A stretch of DNA of 64,000 nt from an uncultured Bartonella sp. (lineage in GTDB: Bacteria > Pseudomonadota > Alphaproteobacteria > Rhizobiales > Rhizobiaceae), in the NCBI GenBank assembly GCA_946481695.1, contig CAMLON010000002.1, forward strand, positions 58,294-122,293, read 5' to 3'. The position numbers were made by a program, and so were the translations under genes. Below the pieces are notes generated by a model. It was not told where the DNA came from. It did no database searches and worked only from the letters and a program-made list of their open reading frames with translations. Of this stretch, positions 25,868 through 34,637 are shown piece by piece. Position 1 is the stretch's first letter. Each line of letters starts with the position of its first letter.

Positions 25868-27266
25868 ATTGGGCGGCTCCCTCTCCCGCGATGCGGCCAA
25901 AAACACTGCCGATCGTCATGCCAATACCAGCTGCATATCCGCGCCCTAGAACATTGCCCGCCATGATTTCTCCTGCGGCAAACATATTGGCAACAGCTGT
26001 ATCATCAGCAAAGTGCATTTGAGCGTGTTTATTAACTTTGACACCTAAATAGGTAAATGTAATACCGGGTCTGACAGGATAGGCATAAAAAGGCGGTTTT
26101 TTAATTTTTCGTGCCCAATGGGTTTTGGGTGGTGTTATGCCTTCAGTTCGACAGTCATCAAGGATCGTATTGTCAAAAGTGCCAGGCTGGATCGCCTCGT
26201 TAAATTGGTTCACCGTTGTTGCAAGTTTTGTTACGTCGAGGTCAAGTTTTGTCGCAAGTTCTTCTATTGTATCTGCTTTGACCGGCGGATAAAGCGACGG
26301 CATGAAAAGTTCGAGTGACGAAGCATCAAAGATAATATAGGCAATTTGTTCTGGTTGCATCGCAACAAGACGGCCCCAGATAGCATAACGTTTTGGCCAA
26401 ATATCTTCGCCTTCATCGTAAAATCGTTCACAATTTTTGTTAACAACAATACCAAAAACAACACAATCAAGGCGCGTGATAATGCCGCCATCAAATTTCG
26501 GAGCACGTGCATCAATCGCAACCGCATGGCATTGCGTTGGATCACCAATTGTCTTAATGCCTTTTGATATGAGATTTTTAAGGATAGAACCTTTATTATA
26601 TGGTGTTCCACGTATAAGAAAATTTTCGGCTATATCCCCCCACCCCTGTTTGAGCCATTCAATATTTGCTTCAAAGCCACCACTCGCTGTGACAAGTGCT
26701 CTTGCAGCAAGTTCTTTTTCCTGCCCTTTATAGGTTAGTGTAACTTTAGAAAACTTATTATCTTTGATGATAAGATCGGTTACTTCAGCATCATATGCAA
26801 TTTTAACGCCAAGCTTATAAGCTGTTCGATAAAGCGCATTCAGCATTGAACGGCCGCCACCAAGGAAAAAAGAATTGGTGCGGCCAAGGCTTAAAGTTCC
26901 GCCAAGTGAAGGCTGGAAACGTACACCTTGCTCGACAATCCAATTAAGCATTTCTTTTGATTCATGAATCATCATTTTTGCTAATTCAGGATTGGTTTCT
27001 CCCTTAGTTACACGTAAGAGGTCTTCATAGAATTCGTCTTCGGTGTAGGGACCTGATAGAGTTGCAGTTGCGCTATCATGAGCGCAACGCATATTCCTTG
27101 TATGGCGTGTATTACCGCCGCGATAAAAGCGGGGTGCCGCCTCTAAAATAGCAACGCTGGCACCATTTCGTGCAGCAGAAATGGCAGCGCAGAGAGCCGC
27201 ATTTCCACCACCGATAACCAGCACGTCATATTTTTGCGAAAAATCGACCATCGTATTTTCTGTCAT
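25851..27266 (-). CDS. tcuA: FAD-dependent tricarballylate dehydrogenase
   Basis: A 471-residue flavoprotein of the fumarate-reductase/succinate-dehydrogenase flavoprotein fold. The FAD-binding VIGGGNAALCAAISAARNG is at residues 17-35, and GGNTRHTRNMRCAH and the C-terminal AGEIMAGNVLGRGYAAGIG are typical of TcuA. It oxidises tricarballylate to cis-aconitate, which enters the TCA cycle; electrons go to TcuB. ATG 27266 overlaps the stop codon of the ABC ATPase gene by 1 bp, so uptake and oxidation are made together. The substrate is inferred from TcuA homology; a related tricarboxylate is possible. Confidence 0.85.
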   Translation of the reverse strand: MTENTMVDFSQKYDVLVIGGGNAALCAAISAARNGASVAILEAAPRFYRGGNTRHTRNMRCAHDSATATLSGPYTEDEFYEDLLRVTKGETNPELAKMMIHESKEMLNWIVEQGVRFQPSLGGTLSLGRTNSFFLGGGRSMLNALYRTAYKLGVKIAYDAEVTDLIIKDNKFSKVTLTYKGQEKELAARALVTASGGFEANIEWLKQGWGDIAENFLIRGTPYNKGSILKNLISKGIKTIGDPTQCHAVAIDARAPKFDGGIITRLDCVVFGIVVNKNCERFYDEGEDIWPKRYAIWGRLVAMQPEQIAYIIFDASSLELFMPSLYPPVKADTIEELATKLDLDVTKLATTVNQFNEAIQPGTFDNTILDDCRTEGITPPKTHWARKIKKPPFYAYPVRPGITFTYLGVKVNKHAQMHFADDTAVANMFAAGEIMAGNVLGRGYAAGIGMTIGSVFGRIAGEGAAQYANKR

Positions 27267-28321
27267 CAAAATATCCAGACATGTTGGTGAGGAATTTTGA
27301 TGAAGGCTGTTTTTTGGGATATGTCTTCCGTTGTTTGAACACGCAAGTCGATATTTTTATGACGGAAAATATGTTCCCAATATTCACCTAGAAACATACT
27401 TGTTACTCGGTCCATTTCAACGCATTCACTGTCACCCTTTTCGCCAATTGTCAGGAAGTTTAGACGGCACACCGCTGTTGCATCATCGCCCTCGGATTTA
27501 TCAACCGCACATTGACCTTGAATGGTAAAATCGCCACAGTTAATGACAGCCGTTGTTTTATCTTTTTTAGCAACTTTGCCCTGTAGTTTGATATTGTTAC
27601 CTATAAAGTCGGCAGTGAAAAGTGTTTTCGGGTTTTTATAAAGTTCTTCGGGAGTGCCTGCCTGTTCAATGACACCTCCATTCAAAAGCACAATAAGATC
27701 AGCGACAGCAAGTGCTTCGACTTGGTCATGCGTGACAATAACAGCAGCGCGTTCTTCACGCTTAATGAGCTCTTTCAGGAAAGCACGTGCTTCATCGCGT
27801 AGTTTTGCATCCAGATTGGAAAGTGGTTCATCAAGTAAAATAACAGCGGGGTCATAGACAAGCGAGCGCGCAATTGCAACGCGTTGTTGTTGTCCGCCAG
27901 ATAATTGACCGGGGTAACGGTCACCCAAGTGGCCAAGACCGAGTGCATCAAGTGCATTGCCAACTTTTTTACGAATTTCAGCATCGCTTGTTTTACGTAA
28001 CTTTAAGCCATAAGCAACATTTTGAAAAACAGTGCGATTGGGCCACAGAGCATAGGATTGAAAAACAAAACCAAGGCCACGTTTTTCAGCCGCAAGGTCA
28101 AGTTTTTTAGCACCGTCAAAGACAGGTTTCCCGGAAATTTCCACCTTACCTTGATAGGCGCGTTCCAGACCGGCAATAGTGCGTAGCAACGTTGTTTTAC
28201 CTGAACCGGAAGACCCGAGTAGTGCGGCAATTTCACCACGTTCTACAGAAAATGATGCGCCTTTTAAAACTGTAACTGCACCATAGCGCAAACATATATC
28301 TTCAACAATTAACTCAGGCAT
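27266..28321 (-). CDS. ABC transporter ATP-binding protein (FbpC/PotA-like) of the tcu cluster
   Basis: A 351-residue ATPase with Walker A GSSGSGKTT, signature LSGGQQQRV and Walker B VILLDEPLSNLD, plus a C-terminal extension (about 240-351) like the regulatory TOBE region of iron/polyamine-type importers. It overlaps the permease gene by 8 bp and tcuA by 1 bp. Canonical tcu operons use an MFS carrier (TcuC); here a complete ABC importer takes that place. Confidence 0.87.
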   Translation of the reverse strand: MPELIVEDICLRYGAVTVLKGASFSVERGEIAALLGSSGSGKTTLLRTIAGLERAYQGKVEISGKPVFDGAKKLDLAAEKRGLGFVFQSYALWPNRTVFQNVAYGLKLRKTSDAEIRKKVGNALDALGLGHLGDRYPGQLSGGQQQRVAIARSLVYDPAVILLDEPLSNLDAKLRDEARAFLKELIKREERAAVIVTHDQVEALAVADLIVLLNGGVIEQAGTPEELYKNPKTLFTADFIGNNIKLQGKVAKKDKTTAVINCGDFTIQGQCAVDKSEGDDATAVCRLNFLTIGEKGDSECVEMDRVTSMFLGEYWEHIFRHKNIDLRVQTTEDISQKTAFIKIPHQHVWIF

Positions 28322-29984
28322 CGAGGCGTACTCCCAATTTTAGCGCAATAGCAATACCAAGGCCAATAACGGCGGTATTGACAACAGAAAGGGTCGCAGC
28401 AAGGTCAATATTGCCGCCATTCCATAAGCTTACAAGCAATGTTCCCATAACCTCATTGCCTTGTCCCATAAGGAAAATACCCGTTGAATATTCACGTGAA
28501 TAAAGTAGAAATGCCAGCAACCAAGCGGCCATCAAACCACCTTTGGCCAACGGCAAGATTATATCTTTAGCAACGCGCCAAGGCCCCGCCCCTGTGACAT
28601 AGGCTGCTTCTTCCAATTCTTTACCAACTTGTGAAAATGAGTTGGATACAAGGCGAAGACCAAAAGGAAGCCAAACAAGTGTATAAGCAACCCACATGGC
28701 ACCAAGCGAAGAAACAAATGGTTTAAAAATTGGAATAAACAAGAAAAGCCAAAAAACGACAAGACCTGCAACAATTCCCGGCATAGCGCGTGGCAACAAT
28801 ACAAGAAAATCAAGGCTTCTTGTTATGCGCAATCTGGAGCGATGGCTGGCAAGACCAATAACCACATAAACACAAACAGAAGCAAATCCACCCAAGAAAG
28901 CAAGAAGGACTGTGTTTATGACTGCACGGCTGGTTATTTCAAGAGAGTCAAGTTCACGATAATGGTCAAGTGTAAGCACATCTGTTATGGAAACAAGTGG
29001 CCCCCAATTGGTTACAAAAGAACGTAAGACAACACCGGAAAGTGGTAAGACAACAACAAAACCAAGCCAGGCAACAACTGCACATAAAGCAAGATAGCCC
29101 CAACCTCGAAGTGGTATTGTTGACGAGCGTGTAGCTTTTCCGGAAATGGTCGAATAACGCTCTGCTGATTTGAGCATTCTACGTTGTAAAATAACCAAAG
29201 GGACAGTGATCATCATTATGAAAACCACAACCACTGCCATAAATTGATAGGCAGGTTTTCCCAATAAGGTATTATATTTGTAAAGGTATGTTGCTAAAAC
29301 CATACGCCCGTCTTGATCGCCAAGAACATAAGGTAACCCAAATAATTCAAAGCCTAGAAAAAAGACAAGGACAGCGCTGACAGCAATAGATGGCCAAACA
29401 AGCGGCAAGGTTACACGATGAGCAACTTTGAAAGGTGAAGAACCTGTAACACGGGCTGCCTCTTCTAGGTCTGAAGGAACAGTACGCAAGGCCGTTGAAA
29501 CATAGATATAGACATGCGGAATATGAGTAAGCCCGACAACTGTCATCAATGCGGGAAATGAATACACACTCCACCAAATTGAACCAAATATTTGTTGCCA
29601 CCATGCTGCAAAGAAACCAGATGGGCCGGCAGCTACAATATAACCAAAAGCAAGAACCATTGGCGACATGAAAAGCGGCACAAAAACAAGAGGTTCAATT
29701 AATTTCCTTCCGGGCATATCTGTACGTACAACCAGGAAAGCAAGAAGTGAGCCGAGTGGCACGGCGATAACCACCATACCACAAGACAAAATAATGGTAT
29801 TTTTTAAAGCAGCCCAAAATGCCGGGTCACTCACCACAAATTCATATGCTTCCAAAGTTCCATTTGCAGATTTGTCAAAAAAAGCATCCGATAAAAAGCT
29901 CTGCCAAACAATGAGAGCGACAGGAGCCAAGATAAAAAGGGCTGCAAAAGTAACAATTAATCTACGCCAAGTCTCGTTCCGCAT
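28314..29984 (-). CDS. ABC transporter permease, two fused permease units (FbpB-like)
   Basis: A 556-residue inner-membrane protein with about 12 helices in two homologous halves. Each half has an EAA-type coupling loop: DLEEAARVTGSSPFKVAHRV near residue 180 and ELEEAAYVTGAGPWRVAKDI near 465. This fused layout is found in the ferric-iron FbpB and 2-aminoethylphosphonate PhnV-like importers. It overlaps the binding-protein gene by 1 bp and the ATPase gene by 8 bp, so it is part of one operon. The genomic setting suggests import of tricarballylate or another tricarboxylate. Confidence 0.87.
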   Translation of the reverse strand: MRNETWRRLIVTFAALFILAPVALIVWQSFLSDAFFDKSANGTLEAYEFVVSDPAFWAALKNTIILSCGMVVIAVPLGSLLAFLVVRTDMPGRKLIEPLVFVPLFMSPMVLAFGYIVAAGPSGFFAAWWQQIFGSIWWSVYSFPALMTVVGLTHIPHVYIYVSTALRTVPSDLEEAARVTGSSPFKVAHRVTLPLVWPSIAVSAVLVFFLGFELFGLPYVLGDQDGRMVLATYLYKYNTLLGKPAYQFMAVVVVFIMMITVPLVILQRRMLKSAERYSTISGKATRSSTIPLRGWGYLALCAVVAWLGFVVVLPLSGVVLRSFVTNWGPLVSITDVLTLDHYRELDSLEITSRAVINTVLLAFLGGFASVCVYVVIGLASHRSRLRITRSLDFLVLLPRAMPGIVAGLVVFWLFLFIPIFKPFVSSLGAMWVAYTLVWLPFGLRLVSNSFSQVGKELEEAAYVTGAGPWRVAKDIILPLAKGGLMAAWLLAFLLYSREYSTGIFLMGQGNEVMGTLLVSLWNGGNIDLAATLSVVNTAVIGLGIAIALKLGVRLDA

Positions 29985-31111
29985 TATTTTTTCCCTGCTT
30001 TTAAATTTTCATCCCATTTGCGGAAAAATGTTAATCTTTTCACAGGAACAAGATCGTCAGCCAGTTTCTCATTGACCTCGACAGGTTTTAGATGGCTACC
30101 ATATTCTGCTGTCAATTTTGAAGCGGTTGCATTGCCGTCAACATCAGCGCGGATGGAAAATAAATTAGCTTCATTGGCGATAATATTTTGGCCGCGTTTT
30201 GATAATAGATAATCAAGGAAAACACGCGCAGCATTCGGATGCGGTGCATTTTTGGTGATATAAGCCGAACGTGTTAAAATGAGTGTAAAATCTTCAGGAA
30301 TGATAAGTTTAACATTCGGATCACGCGCAGCGCGTAAATAAGCATATGGGCCAATGATGTTATAGGCAATGGCGTGTTCGCCGGCACTTATTTTTTCAAG
30401 CATCGTGCCAGTTGATGTATAAAATTTAGTCTCAGTGGCACCAAAAGCCTTTACCAAATCCCAAAGGTCATCATTTATTTTTGCGTCATGGCTAACTGCA
30501 AAAAAACCCAGACCGGAGCGTTGTGGATCATAGGTAGTAACTTTCCCCTTAAAACGGTCTTTGTTTTCTGTTAGAAATTTTGCAAGACCTGCACGTGTTT
30601 TTGGCATTTCTTCAGTTTTGACAAGCTTGTCGTTATAAACAAAAACAACAGGTTCAAAGGTGATGCCGTATAGTCTTTTATTATATTCAGCCCAAGTTGG
30701 AATATTGCCTAATTCGGGAGTTTCATATTCAGCTGAAAGATCTGCTTGTATCATCTGATATTGTAAGTCCATTGCGGATGACCATACAATGTCAGCCTTC
30801 AAAGCACCGGCAGCTGCTTCACTAGAAACGCGCGAATAAAGATCCGCTGCTTTAATTTCAATATAGTCAACTTTGATTTTTGGATAAGCTTTTCGAAAAT
30901 CCGCTAAAACCGGTTCAACAGCTGCATTTTCTGTGTTTGCGTAAATGACAACAGAGCCCTCTTTATCGGCTTGAGAAAGCGTTTGTGCGTATATCGCTGG
31001 ATGACCTTCAGGAACAGTAACCGATTGAGCAAAAGTTTGACTGGATGATGATGTTAAGGCTACAGCAAAAATAATACCGAGCGCAGATTTATAACGGTCT
31101 ACCTTATGCAT
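29984..31111 (-). CDS. ABC transporter substrate-binding protein of the tcu cluster
   Basis: A 375-residue periplasmic binding protein of the extracellular solute-binding family 1/FbpA-like class. ATG 31111 is chosen because GGAGGAG lies upstream; a signal peptide follows (KSALGIIFAVALTSSSSQTFAQS). The mature part begins with GSVVIYANTENAAVEPVLADF. It is the first gene of the leftward operon (binding protein, permease, ATPase, tcuA, tcuB). The iron-liganding tyrosine pair of true FbpA is not evident, which fits an organic anion better than Fe(III). Confidence 0.82.
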   Translation of the reverse strand: MHKVDRYKSALGIIFAVALTSSSSQTFAQSVTVPEGHPAIYAQTLSQADKEGSVVIYANTENAAVEPVLADFRKAYPKIKVDYIEIKAADLYSRVSSEAAAGALKADIVWSSAMDLQYQMIQADLSAEYETPELGNIPTWAEYNKRLYGITFEPVVFVYNDKLVKTEEMPKTRAGLAKFLTENKDRFKGKVTTYDPQRSGLGFFAVSHDAKINDDLWDLVKAFGATETKFYTSTGTMLEKISAGEHAIAYNIIGPYAYLRAARDPNVKLIIPEDFTLILTRSAYITKNAPHPNAARVFLDYLLSKRGQNIIANEANLFSIRADVDGNATASKLTAEYGSHLKPVEVNEKLADDLVPVKRLTFFRKWDENLKAGKK

Positions 31112-31162
31112 ATCTTCTCCTCCACAGATTGCAATTAGAATAGTTATAAACTTAAAAAATAT

Positions 31163-31176
31163 TTTTGTATACAAAA
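31163..31176. promoter_or_regulatory. TTTTGTATACAAAA palindrome, candidate GntR operator
   Basis: A perfect 14-bp palindrome midway in the 138-bp gap between the tcu transporter operon and its divergent GntR gene. TTGTATACAA is a common operator core for FadR-subgroup GntR proteins. One site could control both genes. Confidence 0.6.
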
Positions 31177-31249
31177 TTATGCGATAAAAAAATTGCTTAA
31201 TTACGGAGATGATGTTTATTGTTTATTATCGGCATTTTAAGTTGAGCGC

Positions 31250-31954
31250 ATGGCTATGGAAGTAAAAGTTGCTAATGATGAACAAAAATGGGTTCGTCTT
31301 ATGGAAGCCGTGAAAGCGGATAATGATAAAAGTCTTGGTGAAGCAGTCTTTAATGCACTTAAAGAAGCGATGAGTGAAGGTATTTTGCAACCTGGTGATC
31401 GCTTACGTGAAGATGAATTGGCAAATCGCTTAAACGTTAGTCGTACACCAATACGTGAAGCTTTAGGTCGCCTAGTTGAAAGAAAATTGGTTGAGCCAGC
31501 AGGTGGGCGCGGGCTTATTATTCGCCGATTAAGCCATCTTGAAGCAGTTGATCTCTATGCTATTCGTGAAATTATGGAAGGAGCAGCTGCAAGGCTTGCT
31601 GCCCAGAATGCAACAAAAGCAGAAATTGATTTGCTTTATTCTCTCAATGAGGCCTTTTCCGAGGCAGGGTTAATCCCAGCTGAATATGCAAAACGCAATA
31701 AACGTTTTCATCATGCTATTGGAGAAGCGGCTCATAATCAATATTTGGATAATCATTTACGCTTTTTACAAGAATCTCTCATTTTACTTGGTTCAACAAC
31801 ATTTCAAGTGTCCGATCGAGCGCGTACAGCGTCGGATGAACATAAGAAAATTGTTGACGCTATTGCAGCTAAAAAACCTGAAGAAGCAGAAAAGACAGCA
31901 CGCTTTCATATTCGTGCTGCTTTTTCAGTAAGGCTTAAGCTGATTAATAGTTAA
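31250..31954 (+). CDS. GntR-family regulator (FadR/FCD subgroup) of the tcu cluster
   Basis: A 234-residue regulator. The winged HTH (about residues 22-90) shows LREDELANRLNVSRTPIREALGRL, and the FCD ligand domain (about 100-230) carries RNKRFHHAIGEAAHN and DEHKKIVDAI with metal-binding residues. It is divergent from the transporter-tcuAB operon. Known tcu operons use the LysR-type TcuR, so a GntR controller is a difference. The AT-rich composition matches the tcu genes, which suggests they arrived together. FCD regulators often bind carboxylates, such as a tricarboxylate here. Confidence 0.85.
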   Translation: MAMEVKVANDEQKWVRLMEAVKADNDKSLGEAVFNALKEAMSEGILQPGDRLREDELANRLNVSRTPIREALGRLVERKLVEPAGGRGLIIRRLSHLEAVDLYAIREIMEGAAARLAAQNATKAEIDLLYSLNEAFSEAGLIPAEYAKRNKRFHHAIGEAAHNQYLDNHLRFLQESLILLGSTTFQVSDRARTASDEHKKIVDAIAAKKPEEAEKTARFHIRAAFSVRLKLINS

Positions 31955-32143
31955 AGTTACAGTACGGGGTTGGAGCAAACAGTGCCCCCAAGCTAACTTT
32001 AGTTCATCTCTATAAGGCATTGTTATAAAGTGCTGATAGAGAACGCTCTTTAATAACCATTTTATATAATTTGACAAAATTTTATATTCATGTACCTGAT
32101 TTAATAATCAGGCCTTGATATGACCGAAGAACTCAATTTACAC

Positions 32144-32237
32144 TAAGAAAAAGACGGAATCTAACCCTTTGAAATCTCGTTGTATTGCGTGGGATACAAA
32201 AGGAACACCGTATGATCATGATGCCCTAATGGCGGAG
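32144..32237 (-). repeat. 94-bp repeat A at the 3' side of tRNA-Ser(GGA)
   Basis: Read on the minus strand it starts with the tRNA terminal CTCCGCCA and continues with a flank that is repeated, about four-fifths identical by eye, at 37583-37675 on the plus strand. The two copies are mirror images. Confidence 0.75.
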
Positions 32238-32319
32238 AGAAAGGGATTCGAACCCTTGATACGGTTGCCCGTATACACGCGTTCCAGGCGTGCGCCTTCA
32301 ACCACTCGGCCACCTCTCC
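32230..32319 (-). tRNA. tRNA-Ser(GGA)
   Basis: 90 nt including an encoded CCA. Acceptor GGAGAGG pairs with TCTCTCC (one G-T pair), the anticodon loop is centred on GGA, a long variable arm typical of serine tRNAs (ATACGGGCAACCGTAT) is present, and the T-loop is GGTTCGAATCC. Its 3' end points left toward the tcu cluster. Confidence 0.95.
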
Positions 32320-32657
32320 AGCGAGGCTGCAATATAACGGGAAAGACTCCGAGTTCAAGAGGAAACTTCATTTCATACAGGAAAAAGTCGCTCTCACATC
32401 ACTTAACCAAGGAGATGATCACAAACTCTTTTGAGCAGGCTTAAAAAACGAACATTCTTTTCATAGTCGTTACAGCTCGTTTGAAGCTTTAAACCGAATG
32501 AGAAGCCAAATCAGGATATTAACAATCGACCGATCAGGATATAGCCAAGGCATCACACACTATTCAGCAATATTGTAATGTTCCAACCACCGTTGATCAA
32601 TCACGTATGTTCATGGTCGCATTAAATATTTTTAACCGAATAATGAGTTTAACAAAT
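32320..32657. other. Intergenic region without recognised gene
   Basis: 338 bp between the tRNA-Ser 5' side and the gst terminator. No coding frame, RNA or repeat is recognised; the short frames that cross the tRNA are chance. Confidence 0.4.
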
Positions 32658-32697
32658 GAAAAGCCTGCCGAGACGTTCAGTCAGAAGCAGGCTTTTC
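32658..32697 (-). terminator. Terminator hairpin after gst
   Basis: GAAAAGCCTGC/GCAGGCTTTTC, an 11-bp perfect stem with an 18-nt loop, 83 bp past the gst stop codon. A and T flanks make it usable in both directions. Confidence 0.6.
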
Positions 32698-32779
32698 TTC
32701 CCCTTGAAAACCTTTAAAATAAACTACACGTGACATCCATTTGCTTTTGCAATTGTCTTCCGTGTATGTAAAGCGTGTT

Positions 32780-33382
32780 TCAGGCTGCCTTTTCGTCTGC
32801 GAAAGCTTTTTTGACGCTATCGCGATTATTAATCTTTTCCATATAGGACGACAAGGCCGGCATATCGAGAAGATCAATCCGCACAAACTTGCACCATGTC
32901 AGAATTGTAAACAGATAGGCATCGGCAACAGTGAAATGATCACCTGCAATAAACTCGGAATTTTCAAGCTGTTTTTCAGCATAGGTCAATCGTTCGATAA
33001 GCTTTGCTTTGGCAGCCTTTTTTTCTTCCTCTGAACCGGGATGGAAAAGCGGTCCAAAACCTTTGTGAAGCTCGGTTGCAATATAATTCAGCCATTCCTG
33101 TACTTTCGCCCGCTCATAAGTACCCGGTTTTTCAGCCAAATTCTTTTCAGGCTTTAGATCGGCAAGATATTGAACAATAGCAGTACCTTCAGTAATAACG
33201 CGGCCGTCATCAAGTTCCAGTGCTGGAACATAGCCTTTTTGGGTGACAGTCAGATAATCTTTGCCACTTGCCGTTTTCTTTTTGGCCAAATCAACCTTTT
33301 CAAGTTTGATCGGAATTCCGGCTTCCAGCGCTACGATATGTGGAGAGAGTGAACAAGCACCGGGCGCAAAATACAATTTCAT
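32780..33382 (-). CDS. gstA: Beta-class glutathione S-transferase
   Basis: A 200-residue enzyme with a thioredoxin-like N-terminal domain (1-80) and a helical C-terminal domain (90-200). Cys10 in FAPGACSLSPH is the catalytic cysteine of bacterial beta-class GSTs; VPALELDDG and the following EGTAIVQYL are the glutathione-binding region. It conjugates glutathione to electrophiles or reduces mixed disulfides in the cytoplasm. GAAGGGA lies before ATG. It is a single-gene unit at the left of the dusB-ntrBC block. Confidence 0.9.
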   Translation of the reverse strand: MKLYFAPGACSLSPHIVALEAGIPIKLEKVDLAKKKTASGKDYLTVTQKGYVPALELDDGRVITEGTAIVQYLADLKPEKNLAEKPGTYERAKVQEWLNYIATELHKGFGPLFHPGSEEEKKAAKAKLIERLTYAEKQLENSEFIAGDHFTVADAYLFTILTWCKFVRIDLLDMPALSSYMEKINNRDSVKKAFADEKAA

Positions 33383-33648
33383 AATCTCTATCCCTTCAAA
33401 GTTTCGGAGTTATTACGAAACAAAATTGATACAGCTTTTTGATTTTTTCAATAGCCTGTCGCTATCTTACAATGTGCAATTCGTTTCCGCATTTCAATTT
33501 ATATTTATTACCCCGCTTTTAATGCCATTATTTTTCATCAATAAATATCGATCCGGACAGCGAAATCTCTTCATAGCATTGCCTTTTTTTGATAAAATGG
33601 TAAAAGATTAGGCGTTTTTAAAATTGCACAACAAAAAGGCATGAGTGA

Positions 33649-34635
33649 TTGACCTTTCTTTCCACACCTCTCAAAGTTGGCAATATCGAGTTTAGAAACC
33701 GTGTTTTTCTTGCTCCTATGTCCGGTGTGAGCGATTTACCTTTCCGTCAAAGAAGTTGGCGTGCCGGTGCCGGTATGGTGGTTTCGGAAATGGTGGCAAG
33801 CGCGGAATTATGTTCCGGCGCGGTTGAAAGCCAAATGCGCATAAATGGCAAGGGTCTTCCACAGCACGTTGTGCAACTAGCCGGTCGCGAGCCGGAATGG
33901 ATGGCAAGAGCAACCGAAATTGTTCAGGATAACCATGCCGATATGATTGATATCAATATGGGGTGCCCGGCCAAAAAGGTTATCGGCGGATATTCCGGTG
34001 CTGCCCTTATGCGCGACCTGAAACTTGCTATGTCCTTGATCGAAGCGGTTCTCAAAGTAGCAAGAATTCCCGTTTCGCTTAAAATGCGGCTCGGTTGGGA
34101 TGAAACAACAATCAACGCGCCGGAACTGGCAAAAATGGCTGAAGAAGCCGGTATTTCCATGATTACCGTGCATGGCCGCACCAGAATGCAATTTTATAAC
34201 GGTCAAGCCGATTGGGATGCTTTGAAAAAAGTTCGCGATGTCATTTCAATTCCGATGGTAGCAAATGGCGACATTGGCAATCCTAAGCAAGCGGAAGAAT
34301 GCCTGCGTCGTTCCGGCGCCGATGCGGTTATGATCGGGCGGGCATGCTATGGTGCACCGTGGTTGGCAGGAGAGATCGCAGGCCATCCCTTCTGCCAGAA
34401 TATCGGAAATTATATTTGCGATCATTATCGGGCGATGCTTGATTATTATGGCGAAAATACCGGCGTGCGTCACGCCCGTAAACATCTCGATTGGTATTTG
34501 AATAAACACGCCAAGGGCTTCTATAGCAGTGAAGAGCGGCAGCAACTCATGACCTCACGCAAACCGGAACACGTTCTGACATTGTTGAATTCGATATTTT
34601 CGAGAAATTTGGGTAATCCGGAAAAGGCAGCCTGA
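33649..34635 (+). CDS. dusB: tRNA-dihydrouridine synthase B
   Basis: A 328-residue FMN enzyme that reduces specific uridines in t[20 protein letters not shown] starts the FMN barrel, catalytic Cys106 is in [10 protein letters not shown], and [15 protein letters not shown] and the ANGDIG motif follow. The start is TTG 33649: no in-frame ATG fits and the protein aligns from there. An out-of-frame mini-frame ATG-AGT-GAT-TGA overlaps the TTG. In alphaproteobacteria this gene (formerly nifR3) heads the ntrBC operon, as it does here with a 2-bp gap to ntrB. Confidence 0.92.
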   Translation: MTFLSTPLKVGNIEFRNRVFLAPMSGVSDLPFRQRSWRAGAGMVVSEMVASAELCSGAVESQMRINGKGLPQHVVQLAGREPEWMARATEIVQDNHADMIDINMGCPAKKVIGGYSGAALMRDLKLAMSLIEAVLKVARIPVSLKMRLGWDETTINAPELAKMAEEAGISMITVHGRTRMQFYNGQADWDALKKVRDVISIPMVANGDIGNPKQAEECLRRSGADAVMIGRACYGAPWLAGEIAGHPFCQNIGNYICDHYRAMLDYYGENTGVRHARKHLDWYLNKHAKGFYSSEERQQLMTSRKPEHVLTLLNSIFSRNLGNPEKAA

Positions 34636-34637
34636 CA

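Noticed and set aside
29984..31111. Ferric-iron uptake (FbpABC) as the role of the ABC transporter
   Set aside because: The genes overlap tcuA in one operon and the binding protein lacks an evident iron-liganding tyrosine pair; organic-anion import is more likely, though not proven.
32161..32444. Open frames on both strands over tRNA-Ser(GGA)
   Set aside because: They cross a complete tRNA gene and encode no recognisable protein.
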